From: Arthrobacter sp. 131MFCol6.1
GTDB lineage: Bacteria; Actinomycetota; Actinomycetes; Actinomycetales; Micrococcaceae
Assembly: GCF_000374925.1 (NCBI RefSeq)
Contig: NZ_KB895551.1
Coordinates: forward strand, 1-64,000
Reading direction: 5' to 3'
DNA length: 64,000 nt
Shown here piece by piece: positions 1 through 7,883 of the stretch. The notes beneath the pieces were generated by a model. It was not told where the DNA came from. It searched no databases and saw only the letters and a program-made list of their open reading frames with translations. Position 1 is the stretch's first letter; every line of letters starts with the position of its first letter. The translations under genes were made by a program, and so were the position numbers.

Positions 1-584
1 CGGAGGTAGGCGCGGGTGTCCCAGTCCTCTTCCTGCGGGAACGCGCCGCGCCCGGCCGGTTCGTAGTCGTACCGCTCCCCGGAGGCCTGGGCCTGGGCCG
101 CGACGCCGTAGACGGCCTTGATCCCGGGGACCGCGGTCTGGATCCGGATCGACTTGTACCCGAGCTCCAGGTGTTCGCGGACCGAGTCGAAGAGCGAGGG
201 CAGGTCCGCGCCGGAGGCGTGCCCGTAGGCGCGCAGCCCGTTCCGGGACGCCCCGCCCAGGAGCTGGTAGACCGGCATCCCGGCGAGCTTGCCCTTGATG
301 TCCCACAACGCCATGTCCACCGCGGCGATCGCGGCCATCGTGACCGGCCCGCGGCGCCAGTACGAGGACCGGTACAGGAACTGCCAGGTGTCCTCGATCC
401 GGTGCGGGTCCTTGCCGATCAGCAGCTGCGCGACGTGCTCCTTCAAATACGCGGCCACGGCCAGCTCGCGCCCGTTCAGGGTCGCGTCCCCGATCCCGGT
501 CACCCCGTCCTCGGTGGTGATCCGCAGGGTCACGAAGTTCCGGGAGGGGCTGGTGACGAACACTTCAGCGGCAATGATTTTCAC
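1..584 (-). CDS. manD: D-mannonate dehydratase, enolase superfamily (partial, C-terminus outside window)
   Basis: The gene reads from a GTG at 584 leftward out of the window, so about 194 N-terminal residues are visible. The start is supported by an AAGGA ribosome site about 7 nt upstream. The N-terminus ([20 protein letters not shown]) and later [19 protein letters not shown] and [20 protein letters not shown] match the capping domain of the ManD/RspA group of the enolase superfamily, which dehydrates D-mannonate to 2-keto-3-deoxygluconate. The catalytic barrel residues lie outside the window, so a catalytically weak RspA-like member cannot be excluded. It follows the kinase gene beyond a hairpin at 621-652 and would feed the same kinase and aldolase. 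Confidence 0.85.
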   Translation of the reverse strand, partial: MKIIAAEVFVTSPSRNFVTLRITTEDGVTGIGDATLNGRELAVAAYLKEHVAQLLIGKDPHRIEDTWQFLYRSSYWRRGPVTMAAIAAVDMALWDIKGKLAGMPVYQLLGGASRNGLRAYGHASGADLPSLFDSVREHLELGYKSIRIQTAVPGIKAVYGVAAQAQASGERYDYEPAGRGAFPQEEDWDTRAYL

Positions 585-620
585 AACAGGTCCTTATCTG
601 CTCTAACGGGGATGTCTTAA

Positions 621-652
621 TTGCCCGGCGCCAACGGCGCGGCGCCGGGCAA
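621..652 (-). terminator. Hairpin between the kinase gene and the mannonate dehydratase gene
   Basis: Perfect 12-bp inverted repeat (TTGCCCGGCGCC at 621-632 and its complement at 641-652) around an 8-nt loop, directly after the stop codon of the upstream minus-strand gene. There is no long U-tract, only a short A/T stretch. It probably terminates or attenuates the sugar-acid operon before the mannonate dehydratase gene. Confidence 0.6.
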
Positions 653-692
653 AACGGCGGGGGCGGCGGGCGGCGGGCTGATTGCTGGAGGC

Positions 693-1727
693 TTAGCGCT
701 GGGTGGTTCCGCTCGGCGTGGTCCCGAGCAGTGCCAGCTCCGCGCGGCCGGGCAGGCCTTCCCAGTCCCCCGCGGTACTGACGGCGAAGGCTCCCGCCAG
801 GGCGCCGCGCTGCAGGCGTCCGGCGGCGTCGGCGCCGTCGAGCAGGGCGGAGAGGTAGCCGGCGGTGAAAGCGTCCCCGGCCCCCACGGTATCGATGCTG
901 GTCACGGGCACGGCGGGCACTTCCCAGCGCCCGTCGGAGGTGTGGACGCCGGCGCCGGCGGCGCCGCGTTTGACCACGACTTCCCGGACGCCGCGGTCCA
1001 GCAGTTCGGCGGCCATCGCTGTTTCGGCGGCATCTGCATCTGTATCGGCATCGCCGGGATGCGGTGTTCCCTCCGGGCCTGCCCCCACCGGGGCCGCGAC
1101 CAGCCCGAGCTCGTCGTCGGAGGCGATCACGATGCTGGCGTGCCGGGCGAGCGGCGTGAGCGCAGCGCGGGCCTCCTGCCGGGTCCAGAGCTTGCTGCGG
1201 TAATTGACGTCGAGGGAGACCTCCATGCCTTCGGCGGCGGCGCGCTCGGCCGCGTACTCCACGGCCTTGCGGGCGTCGGGGCTGAGGGCGGCAGTGATGC
1301 CGGTCAGGTGCAGGATCCGGGCACCGGCGCTCAAGGCACGGTCCAGGTCCTCCCGGCCCAGGGTGGACCCCGCGGATCCGGCACGGTAGTAGAAGGCCCG
1401 GGTGACATCCGCGGTGCGTTGTTCAAGGAACATCACCCCGGTGTTCCGTGCGGCGTCCACCCGGTGCCGCAGCCTGATCCCCTCGGCGCGCAGCTGCCGC
1501 AGGATGTACTCCCCGTGCGGGTCGGCGCCGACCACCCCGGCCCAGGTGACGCTGTGCCCAAGCCGGGCGACCCCGACGGCCACGTTCGATTCTGCCCCGG
1601 CCACGTGCATCCCCAGGCTGCCGCCGGCGGACAACGGACCGGTGGACCGCAGCGAGACCATGGACTCGCCAAACGTCAGCAGGTCCACAGCCTGCACGGC
1701 GGACGCGCTGTCGACGTCGGCGATCAC
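693..1727 (-). CDS. kdgK: 2-keto-3-deoxygluconate kinase, PfkB family
   Basis: This 344-residue protein is a ribokinase-fold sugar kinase. It has the N-terminal GE...S.R segment (LTFGESMVSLRS), the glycine-rich substrate region (AGAESNVAVGVARLG) and the PfkB signature DTVGAGDAFTAGYL at about 279-292, whose Asp285 is the expected catalytic base. It should phosphorylate 2-keto-3-deoxy sugar acids at C6, giving KDPG or the galacto epimer. Its ATG overlaps the aldolase stop by 4 nt (ATGA), so translation is coupled. Galactonate pathways usually use the unrelated DgoK family, so a PfkB kinase here suggests a shared kinase for gluco and galacto epimers. That last point is inference. Confidence 0.85.
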   Translation of the reverse strand: MIADVDSASAVQAVDLLTFGESMVSLRSTGPLSAGGSLGMHVAGAESNVAVGVARLGHSVTWAGVVGADPHGEYILRQLRAEGIRLRHRVDAARNTGVMFLEQRTADVTRAFYYRAGSAGSTLGREDLDRALSAGARILHLTGITAALSPDARKAVEYAAERAAAEGMEVSLDVNYRSKLWTRQEARAALTPLARHASIVIASDDELGLVAAPVGAGPEGTPHPGDADTDADAAETAMAAELLDRGVREVVVKRGAAGAGVHTSDGRWEVPAVPVTSIDTVGAGDAFTAGYLSALLDGADAAGRLQRGALAGAFAVSTAGDWEGLPGRAELALLGTTPSGTTQR

Positions 1728-2395
1728 CGCAGGCTCCCCGCGCGCGGGCGGCCAAATCCGGCGGCCAGGGCCACGAAACCGCGGGCCCGCTCCCGCATCG
1801 GGGCGAGGTCGCCGCCGGAGCCGGCGTCGCCGAACAGCGGTCCGCCGAGCCCCACGGCGATGGCGCCGGCTTCCCAGTAACCCTCGGCCTCATCCAGCCC
1901 GACGCCGCCGACCGCGATGAAGGGGATGCCGGGGAACGGATCGCGGAGCGCCTTGAGGTAGGCCGGACCGCCGATGGAAGCGGGGAAGAGCTTGACCGCG
2001 GTGGCGCCGCGGTTCATGGCTTCGTGGGCCTCACTGGGGGTCAGCGCACCGGCGAGCACGGGCACCCCCAGCCGGGCCGATTCGGCGATCGACTCTGCCA
2101 GCGACGGGGTCACCATGAACTGGCCGCCCGCCTCGGCCACCTGGGCAACGTCCCGGGCCGTCAGCACCGTTCCGGCACCGACGAAGCAGCCCGCGGGGGC
2201 GGCTGCGCGGACGTCGCGGATCGCTTCAAGGGCCCGCGGCGTGGTGAGCGCTATTTCGACGTACCGGAAGCCCTCCTCCATCGCTGCGAGGGCTGCCTTC
2301 GCGGCGGCCGCCCCGTCTGTGCCGCGCACAATTGCCACGAGCCGGCTTTCCTGGATGCCGGCCAGCAGCAGTTCGGGCGTCAGCGTGTTCTCCAT
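1724..2395 (-). CDS. eda: 2-keto-3-deoxy-6-phosphogluconate (or -galactonate) aldolase
   Basis: A class I aldolase of 223 residues from the chosen ATG at 2395, which has a strong GAAGGAG site upstream; an in-frame GTG at 2455 would overlap the preceding gene and is less likely. Lys135 in VKLFPAS is the Schiff-base lysine and Glu47 in VEIALTTP is the conserved acid, matching E. coli Eda spacing (K133, E45). GTVLTARDV and FIAVGGV form other barrel strands. It should cleave KDPG or KDPGal to pyruvate and glyceraldehyde-3-phosphate. It sits between the galactonate dehydratase and the kinase genes, so either epimer is a possible substrate. Confidence 0.87.
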   Translation of the reverse strand: MENTLTPELLLAGIQESRLVAIVRGTDGAAAAKAALAAMEEGFRYVEIALTTPRALEAIRDVRAAAPAGCFVGAGTVLTARDVAQVAEAGGQFMVTPSLAESIAESARLGVPVLAGALTPSEAHEAMNRGATAVKLFPASIGGPAYLKALRDPFPGIPFIAVGGVGLDEAEGYWEAGAIAVGLGGPLFGDAGSGGDLAPMRERARGFVALAAGFGRPRAGSLR

Positions 2396-2448
2396 GTCAG
2401 GCTTCTCCTTCGTCGGGGCAAATAGGTCCGGATCCGGCGTTCGGGCGT

Positions 2449-3597
2449 TCACCACTCGGCGAAGGCGCCGTCGGGGTGCCGCCAGACGGGACCGCGCCAG
2501 GCATGCCCGCGCTTGTCCGCGGCCCGGACCACGGCCTCGTCGATCTCGATGCCCAGGCCCGGGCCGGTGAGCCGTTCGATGTGTCCGTCCACGAACTTCA
2601 GCGGGGACTTGTCCACCACGTAGTCCAGGACTTCGGCGCCCTGGTTGTAGTGGATGCCGATGCTTTGCTCCTGGATCAGGAAGTTGGGTGTCGCGAAGCC
2701 CACCTGCAGGCAGGCGGCGAGCGCCAGCGGGCCCAGCGGGCAGTGCGGGGCGAGCTGGACCTCGTAGATTTCGGCGAGCGAGGCGATCTTGCGGACCTCG
2801 GTGATGCCGCCGGCGTGGGAGAGGTCCGGCTGGGCCACGGCGATGCCGGCCTGCAGCGCGGGCAGGAATTCCTGCCGGCTGTAGAGCCGCTCGCCGGTGG
2901 AGACCGGCGTCGTGGTGGATGAGGTGAACTCGCGCAGCAGGTGCGTGTTTTCCGGGACCACCGGTTCTTCGAGGAAGAAGGGCCGGTACGGTTCCAGCAG
3001 CGGCGCCACCCGGCGGGCGTTGGCGAGGCTGAAGCGGCCGTGGAAGTCCACGGCGACGTCGCGGTGGTCGCCGAGGACCTCGCGGGCGGCGGCGACGCGG
3101 CGGACGACGCCGTCGAGCTCGGCCACGGAGGCGATGGGGCTCATCCGGCCGCTGGCGTTCATCTTGACGGCCGTCAGCCCGACCTCCAGCTGCGCGCTGA
3201 TCTGGTCGGCCACCTCGTTGGGCTCATCCCCGCCCACCCAGCCGTACATCCGGATCCGGTCCCGGACATGGCCGCCGAGCAGCTGGTGCACGGGGGTGTT
3301 GAAGTGCTTGCCGGCAATGTCCCAGAGGGCCTGGTCCAGGCCGGACACGGCGCTGGCCAGGATCGGCCCGCCGCGGTAGAAGGACCCCTTGGTCATGACC
3401 TGCCAGTGGTCCTCGATCCGCAGCGCATCGTTGCCGATGAGCAGCTCCGAGAGCTGCTCGACGGCGGTGCGCACGGTTTCGCTGCGGCCTTCGCAGCTCG
3501 CCTCCCCCCAGCCGACGATCCCGCTCTCGGTCTCGATCCGGACGAAGAGCCAGCGCGGCGCCACAAGGAATGTTTCAATCCTGCTGATGAGTGTCAT
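2449..3597 (-). CDS. dgoD: D-galactonate dehydratase
   Basis: A 382-residue enolase-superfamily dehydratase that can be followed along E. coli DgoD almost end to end (PRWLFVRIET, SFYRGGPILASAVSGLDQAL, EEPVVPENTH, QPDLSHAGGITE, APHCPLGPLALAACL, QEQSIGIHYNQGAE, C-terminal WRHPDGAFAEW). Metal ligands Asp184, Glu210 and Glu236 and catalytic His186 and His285 are all present. It dehydrates D-galactonate to 2-keto-3-deoxygalactonate. It lies downstream of the ABC permease genes and upstream of the aldolase in one operon, 7 nt after the permease stop. The family assignment is secure because the active-site His in the DFHGR motif is diagnostic. Confidence 0.95.
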   Translation of the reverse strand: MTLISRIETFLVAPRWLFVRIETESGIVGWGEASCEGRSETVRTAVEQLSELLIGNDALRIEDHWQVMTKGSFYRGGPILASAVSGLDQALWDIAGKHFNTPVHQLLGGHVRDRIRMYGWVGGDEPNEVADQISAQLEVGLTAVKMNASGRMSPIASVAELDGVVRRVAAAREVLGDHRDVAVDFHGRFSLANARRVAPLLEPYRPFFLEEPVVPENTHLLREFTSSTTTPVSTGERLYSRQEFLPALQAGIAVAQPDLSHAGGITEVRKIASLAEIYEVQLAPHCPLGPLALAACLQVGFATPNFLIQEQSIGIHYNQGAEVLDYVVDKSPLKFVDGHIERLTGPGLGIEIDEAVVRAADKRGHAWRGPVWRHPDGAFAEW

Positions 3598-3604
3598 CTG
3601 TTGC

Positions 3605-4516
3605 CTAGCCCTTGGTCGCGCCGGCGGTCATGCCGGAGACGATGTACTTCTGCGTGAAGAGCGCAATGATCATGATCGGGATGGTGACCACGGTGGCGGC
3701 CGCCATGAGTCCGCCCCAGTCGATGCTGGCGTAGGAGACGAAGTCGAAGATCGCGACCGGCAGCGTCTTGGTCTTGGAGCCGGAGAGCACCAGGGCGAAC
3801 ATGAAGTTGTTCCACGAGAAAATGAAGGACAGGATGCCGGCGGTAGCCATGCCGGCGACGGAGAGCGGCAGCGTGATGCGGCGGAACGCGCCAATCGGGG
3901 TGAGGCCGTCCACCTGGGCCGACTCCTCCAGCTCCAGCTGCAGGGAATCGAAGTAGCTCATCATGATGTACACGATCAGCGGCAGCGCGACGAACATGTG
4001 GCTGAGGATCAGGACCTCGAAACCGCCCACCATCTTCAGGTTGGAGAAGACGTAGTACCAGGGCACCAGCAGGGAGACGCCGGGGATGACGCGGGCCATA
4101 AGGACCACGAGCGCCGAGCGGTGCATCGTGAACCGGCTCATGGCGTAGGCGGCCGGCACGCCCAGGACCAGCGACAGGGCCGTGGAGACGAAGGCCACCC
4201 AGAAGCTGTTGAAGATGAAGACGAAGTAGTTGTTCCGCTGCAGCACATTGGCGTAGTTCTCGAATGTGGGGGTGAACAAGAACGACTTACCGGTGTCGTA
4301 GATGTCCACGTTGGTCTTGAGGGAGGCCAGCAGCATCCAGAACAGCGGGGCGATCAGGAACAGCACCACGGCCACCAGTGCGGCGACGCGGAACACCTTG
4401 TACGCGCGGGTGCCCAGCGGCTTCCGGGGGCGCGGCGCCGTCTTGGCCGGCTCGGCGGGGGCGGTTTGGGGTTCGGTGTTTTCAGTGTCTTCGGTGTTTT
4501 TGGACAGTACGGTCAT
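3605..4516 (-). CDS. Carbohydrate ABC transporter permease, MalG type
   Basis: A 303-residue inner-membrane permease with about six membrane segments. The EAA loop that contacts the ATPase is EESAQVDGLTPIGAFRRITL, with the expected Gly and the following LP. Its ATG overlaps the stop of the MalF-type gene (ATGA at 4513-4516), so the two subunits are translationally coupled. A proline- and threonine-rich cytoplasmic tail precedes the first membrane helix. No ATP-binding subunit is encoded here, so a shared MsiK-like ATPase elsewhere is likely, as is common for actinobacterial sugar importers. The dehydratase neighbour suggests sugar acids as cargo. Confidence 0.92.
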   Translation of the reverse strand: MTVLSKNTEDTENTEPQTAPAEPAKTAPRPRKPLGTRAYKVFRVAALVAVVLFLIAPLFWMLLASLKTNVDIYDTGKSFLFTPTFENYANVLQRNNYFVFIFNSFWVAFVSTALSLVLGVPAAYAMSRFTMHRSALVVLMARVIPGVSLLVPWYYVFSNLKMVGGFEVLILSHMFVALPLIVYIMMSYFDSLQLELEESAQVDGLTPIGAFRRITLPLSVAGMATAGILSFIFSWNNFMFALVLSGSKTKTLPVAIFDFVSYASIDWGGLMAAATVVTIPIMIIALFTQKYIVSGMTAGATKG

Positions 4517-5466
4517 TTGCTTACCGCTTTCTTGCGCATGGTCAGCAGCCACATGGAGCCGATGATGATCATGAAGAACAGGATCAGCACCGCGGAGGAG
4601 AGGCCGTACTGGTTGTAGTCGAAGCTCAGCCCGTAGGCGTAGACGTTGAGCGTTTCCACTTCGTGGAAGGACCCGCCGCCTTTGCCCTTGGTGGCGTAGA
4701 GGATGTCGAAGGTCTTCAGGGCGTCGATGCCCCGGAGCAGGATGGCGACGATCACGGTCGGCATCATGAGGGGCAGCGTGATGAAGAAGAAACGCTGGAA
4801 GGCGTTGGCGCCGTCCATCCGGGCCGCCTCGTCGGGCTCCTCTGAGAGGGAGGTCAGCCCGGCCAGCAGGATCAGGACCACCATGGGGGTCCACTGCCAC
4901 ACGTCCATGAAGATGGTGGTGCCCAGCGCCGTGTCCTGGCCGGAGAGCCAGGGCTGGGCGGGAATGCCGACCATGCCGAGCAGTTGGTTGACGAAGCCGA
5001 TGTTGGGGTCGAAGATCAGCCTCCACATCATGCCGACCGCCACGGGGGTGGCGACGAGCGGAAGCAGGATGGCAACGCGGACCCACTTTTCGCCGCGGAA
5101 CGGGCGCCACAGCAGCAGCGCGATGCACATGCCAAGCACCACCTCGCAGATGAGGGCAACGCCGGTGAAGCTGAGCGTGCGGCCGACGGCGGGCCAGAAG
5201 CGTTCGACGTCGGACAGGACCGTGAGGTAGTTCTGCAGGCCGACGAACTCGGAGGCAGCCCTTACCGAGCCCTGCGAATCGGTCAGGCTCAGGTACAGGG
5301 TCCAGGCCAGCGGGAAGACGATCAGGACGCCGACGAAGATCATGGCGGGGGCGGCGAAGAGCCACTTGCGGTGCCGGTTGGCCCAGCCCGAGAAGTTCTC
5401 GCGTGCGCTGGGTGGGCGGGCGGCCTTCCTGGTCGGCGCGCTGCGGGGAGGGGTCAATACAGACAT
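4513..5466 (-). CDS. Carbohydrate ABC transporter permease, MalF type
   Basis: A 317-residue permease with about six membrane helices beginning at WLFAAPAMIFVGVLIVFPL near residue 35. The EAA loop is EEPDEAARMDGANAFQRFFF, followed by ITLPLM. A basic N-terminal segment of about 30 residues is cytoplasmic. It follows the solute-binding-protein gene after a 128-nt spacer holding a strong hairpin and overlaps the next permease by 4 nt. It forms the membrane channel with the MalG-type protein. Cargo is probably galactonate or a related sugar acid or oligomer, judging from the operon. Confidence 0.92.
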   Translation of the reverse strand: MSVLTPPRSAPTRKAARPPSARENFSGWANRHRKWLFAAPAMIFVGVLIVFPLAWTLYLSLTDSQGSVRAASEFVGLQNYLTVLSDVERFWPAVGRTLSFTGVALICEVVLGMCIALLLWRPFRGEKWVRVAILLPLVATPVAVGMMWRLIFDPNIGFVNQLLGMVGIPAQPWLSGQDTALGTTIFMDVWQWTPMVVLILLAGLTSLSEEPDEAARMDGANAFQRFFFITLPLMMPTVIVAILLRGIDALKTFDILYATKGKGGGSFHEVETLNVYAYGLSFDYNQYGLSSAVLILFFMIIIGSMWLLTMRKKAVSK

Positions 5467-5507
5467 GGTTCACCTAAGGAGTTGGGGGTGAAGTGAAGAG
5501 CTGGCCG

Positions 5508-5539
5508 CGGCGGGACGGCAGCGGACTGCCGTCCCGCCG
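5508..5539 (-). promoter_or_regulatory. Intra-operon hairpin between binding-protein and permease genes
   Basis: Perfect 14-bp stem (CGGCGGGACGGCAG at 5508-5521, complement at 5526-5539) with a 4-nt CGGA loop, without a U-tract. In this position such hairpins usually protect or partly terminate transcripts so that the binding protein is made in excess over the permeases. The role is inferred. Confidence 0.65.
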
Positions 5540-5594
5540 GGCTCGATGGTGCGTCACGCGGGTAGTGCGTCAGGCGCGTAGCGCGCCGGCCGCG

Positions 5595-6890
5595 CTACTT
5601 CTTTTCGGTGTCCAGGAACTTCTGGAAGGCGTCGTGCGCCGTGTCGGCTGCGGCGGAACCGTCAGAGCCGGTGATGGTCGCGACGATCGGGCCGCCCACG
5701 ATTTCGCGGGCCTTGCCCACGGTGAGAACCTGGGGACGGTCGTGTCCGACGCCGTTCTTGGCACTGACGGTGATGGCCTCGGCGAGGTCCTTCGGGTACG
5801 TGGAGGTTCCGGCCGGGTCAGCCCAGACCGAGGCGCGCGGTCCGGGGACGCCGGCCTTCTGTGCCTCGAGGGTGCGTTCCTTGCTGGTGGCCCACTGGAT
5901 GAACTTCCAGGCGTTGTCCTGGTTGCTCGATGCCTGGTTGACGGCGAGGCCCCAGGACGGGATGTTGTACGGCTTGGAACCGGCGGGGCCGGCGGGCAGG
6001 GCGGCGAAGCCCACCGTGTCGGCGACCTTGGACTTGGCCGGGTCGGTGGCGTTCTTGTAGAGCGAGTCGGCCTCGGTGTAGAAGGCGGCCTTGCCCTGCG
6101 TGAAGATTGCCATGGCCTCGGGCCAGCTCATGTCGGTGCTGACGTTGGCGGGGCCGTAGTTCTTGATCAGGCCGCCGTAGAACGCGTAGGCCTTCTTCGC
6201 GGCGTCGGAGTTGACGGCGGACTTGCCGCCGGCGTCGGTGAAGTCGCCCCCGAAGCTGTACAGGAAGCTGGAGAACTGGGTGACGGCAGCGGACTTGCCG
6301 GTGCGGGCCACGAAGCCGGCGGTGTCCGGGGAAGAAGCCTTGATGGCCTTGGCCGCGGCTTCGAGCTCGTCCATGGTCTTGGGAACCTCCAGGCCGGCGG
6401 CCTTCAGCAGGTCCTTGCGGTAGTAGAGGACTTCGCGCTCGGTGATGATCGGGACGCCGACCACTTTGCCGTCAACGGTGGTGGCCTTGACCGGGCCCTC
6501 CTGGTAGTCCTTCCAGTCCCACGCGGCGTCCGAGGAGACCTTGGACGTCAGGTCCGCGAGGTAGCCGTTCTTCGCGAACGCCTTGCCTTCCTGGAGCGGG
6601 CGGTACATCATCACGTCGATCTCGTCGCTGCCGGCGTTGAGCTTGACGTTGTACTGGTCCGAGAGCTGGTCTTCGCCCAGTTGGGTCAGTTCGACCTTGA
6701 GCCCGCTGGACTTCTCGAATTCCGGGATGGCGGCCTTGATGCCTTCGGTCCAGACATGGTTTGCGAGAGTGACCCGGACGGTGCCGGAGGTCTTGGCGTC
6801 GGTGCTGCCGCTGGCTCCGCCGCAGGCAGTCAACCCCAGGGACAGGACCGCGGCAACAGCCGCGTACTTCGCAATTGAACGTCGCTTCAT
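5595..6890 (-). CDS. Extracellular sugar(-acid)-binding lipoprotein of an ABC importer
   Basis: A 431-residue family-1 solute-binding protein. The N-terminus has two basic residues, a hydrophobic core and the lipobox LTAC at about 20-23, so it is a membrane-anchored lipoprotein. The body has typical features (ELTQLGEDQLSDQYNVKLNA, an aromatic-rich SWGLAVNQ, DNAWKFIQWATS). The start ATG has an AAAGGAAG site 6 nt upstream. It is the first gene of the operon and captures substrate for the two permeases that follow. The dehydratase neighbours suggest a galactonate-type or hexuronate-derived ligand, possibly oligomeric; no ligand residue proves this. Confidence 0.9.
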   Translation of the reverse strand: MKRRSIAKYAAVAAVLSLGLTACGGASGSTDAKTSGTVRVTLANHVWTEGIKAAIPEFEKSSGLKVELTQLGEDQLSDQYNVKLNAGSDEIDVMMYRPLQEGKAFAKNGYLADLTSKVSSDAAWDWKDYQEGPVKATTVDGKVVGVPIITEREVLYYRKDLLKAAGLEVPKTMDELEAAAKAIKASSPDTAGFVARTGKSAAVTQFSSFLYSFGGDFTDAGGKSAVNSDAAKKAYAFYGGLIKNYGPANVSTDMSWPEAMAIFTQGKAAFYTEADSLYKNATDPAKSKVADTVGFAALPAGPAGSKPYNIPSWGLAVNQASSNQDNAWKFIQWATSKERTLEAQKAGVPGPRASVWADPAGTSTYPKDLAEAITVSAKNGVGHDRPQVLTVGKAREIVGGPIVATITGSDGSAAADTAHDAFQKFLDTEKK

Positions 6891-6969
6891 TACGACTTCC
6901 TTTGGTTTTCAGGGCTGGCGAGAACATCCAGCCGACTGCAAATGCATCTTTACATCCGCTCTGGAAGCG

Positions 6970-6999
6970 ATCATAGAGAAATAAAGCAGACTTAAACAA
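6970..6999 (-). promoter_or_regulatory. Promoter of the sugar-acid operon
   Basis: On the minus strand a TATGAT -10 box lies at 6975-6970 and TTGTTT at 6999-6994 with an 18-nt spacer. Transcription would start near 6963, leaving a leader of about 70 nt before the binding-protein gene. The -35 box overlaps the region of the divergent regulator promoter. Confidence 0.5.
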
Positions 7000-7029
7000 G
7001 ACCCTTGCGTCCACCAGTATGATTTATTT
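6992..7029 (+). promoter_or_regulatory. Promoter of the DgoR-like regulator, probably giving a leaderless mRNA
   Basis: A TATGAT -10 box lies at 7018-7023, only 6 nt before the ATG at 7030, so the expected transcription start coincides with the start codon. No Shine-Dalgarno sequence is present. A weak TTAAAC at 6992-6997 is a poor -35 (20-nt spacing). Confidence 0.5.
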
Positions 7030-7779
7030 ATGAAAACTCCAAAGGCGGAGCCAACAGCAGACCTTCATGCCGTGCTGCTCCAGAACCTGGGGCTTGCCAT
7101 CGCCGAAGGGACGCTGGCGCCGCACTCGATCCTGCGCCTGGACGAGATTGAGGCCCAGCACAACGTCTCCCGGTCCGTGGTGCGGGAAGCCACCCGCGTG
7201 CTGTCCTCCAAGGGGATGCTGGAGTCGCGGCGGCGGCTGGGGACGGTGGTGCAGCCGGAGGAATCGTGGAACGCGTACGACCCCCAGGTGATCCGCTGGC
7301 GGCTTGCGTCCTCAAGGCGCCTCGAGCAATTGCAGGCCCTGAACGAGCTCCGCGGGGCAATCGAACCGCAGGCTGCCCGCCTCGCCGCCGAGAGGGCATC
7401 CTGGGATGCCGGCAGCGACCTCGTCTCCCTCGCCGCACGGCTGTGGGCGTCCGGCCAGCGCGGGGACCAAGACGAGTTCCTCCGGCTCGACATCGACTTC
7501 CACGCGGCGGTGCTCCGTGCCTCGGGCAACGCCATGTTCGCCCAGCTGCACAACCTGGTCACCGAGGTGCTGACGGGGCGCACCGAGCACGGCCTCATGC
7601 CGCATTTGCCCCACCACGAGGCCCTCCAGCTGCACGTGGATGTGGCCAGCGCCATTCAGCGCGGCGAGGCGGACGCCGCGCACGCCGCCATGAGCAGGAT
7701 CGTGGAGCAGTCCACCGAGGAAATGGGCGACATCTGGTCCAGCTACCACGCCGGCGGCCCCGCCTCCCCCGGGAACTGA
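7030..7779 (+). CDS. FadR/GntR-family regulator, DgoR-like
   Basis: A 249-residue regulator. Residues about 10-75 are a GntR winged helix (RLDEIEAQHNVSRSVVREA, RVLSSKGMLESRRRLGT). The remainder is an all-helical FCD ligand domain with metal-binding-type residues (DIDFHAAVLRASGN and later His residues). QPEESWNAYDPQVIRWR is typical of the DgoR/UxuR branch that answers sugar acids. It is divergent from the operon it presumably represses. E. coli DgoR releases DNA on binding D-galactonate, and the same logic is likely here. The mRNA appears to be leaderless. Confidence 0.88.
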   Translation: MKTPKAEPTADLHAVLLQNLGLAIAEGTLAPHSILRLDEIEAQHNVSRSVVREATRVLSSKGMLESRRRLGTVVQPEESWNAYDPQVIRWRLASSRRLEQLQALNELRGAIEPQAARLAAERASWDAGSDLVSLAARLWASGQRGDQDEFLRLDIDFHAAVLRASGNAMFAQLHNLVTEVLTGRTEHGLMPHLPHHEALQLHVDVASAIQRGEADAAHAAMSRIVEQSTEEMGDIWSSYHAGGPASPGN

Positions 7780-7835
7780 CGCGGGGTCCCTCCGCGCCCA
7801 TCCACCCCCTGGACCGGTGCCAGGTGACTTCGCGT

Positions 7836-7883
7836 TATTTGGTTAGCGGCCTATTTGGTAAGCGGCTTGTTTGGTTAGCGGCC
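7836..7883. repeat. Three tandem 16-bp repeats at a convergent gene junction
   Basis: Units TATTTGGTTAGCGGCC (7836-7851), TATTTGGTAAGCGGCT (7852-7867) and TGTTTGGTTAGCGGCC (7868-7883) follow each other directly. The last one contains the TAA stop and final codons of the minus-strand aldo/keto reductase. Each unit would supply a TAA in that frame. The function is unknown; duplication by replication slippage is the simplest origin. Confidence 0.8.

Noticed and set aside
3605-5473. A 622-codon open frame spanning both permease genes
   Set aside because: Its first half is the wrong frame of the MalF-type gene and reads as Arg/Pro-rich nonsense. Only the part from 4516 is the real MalG-type gene.
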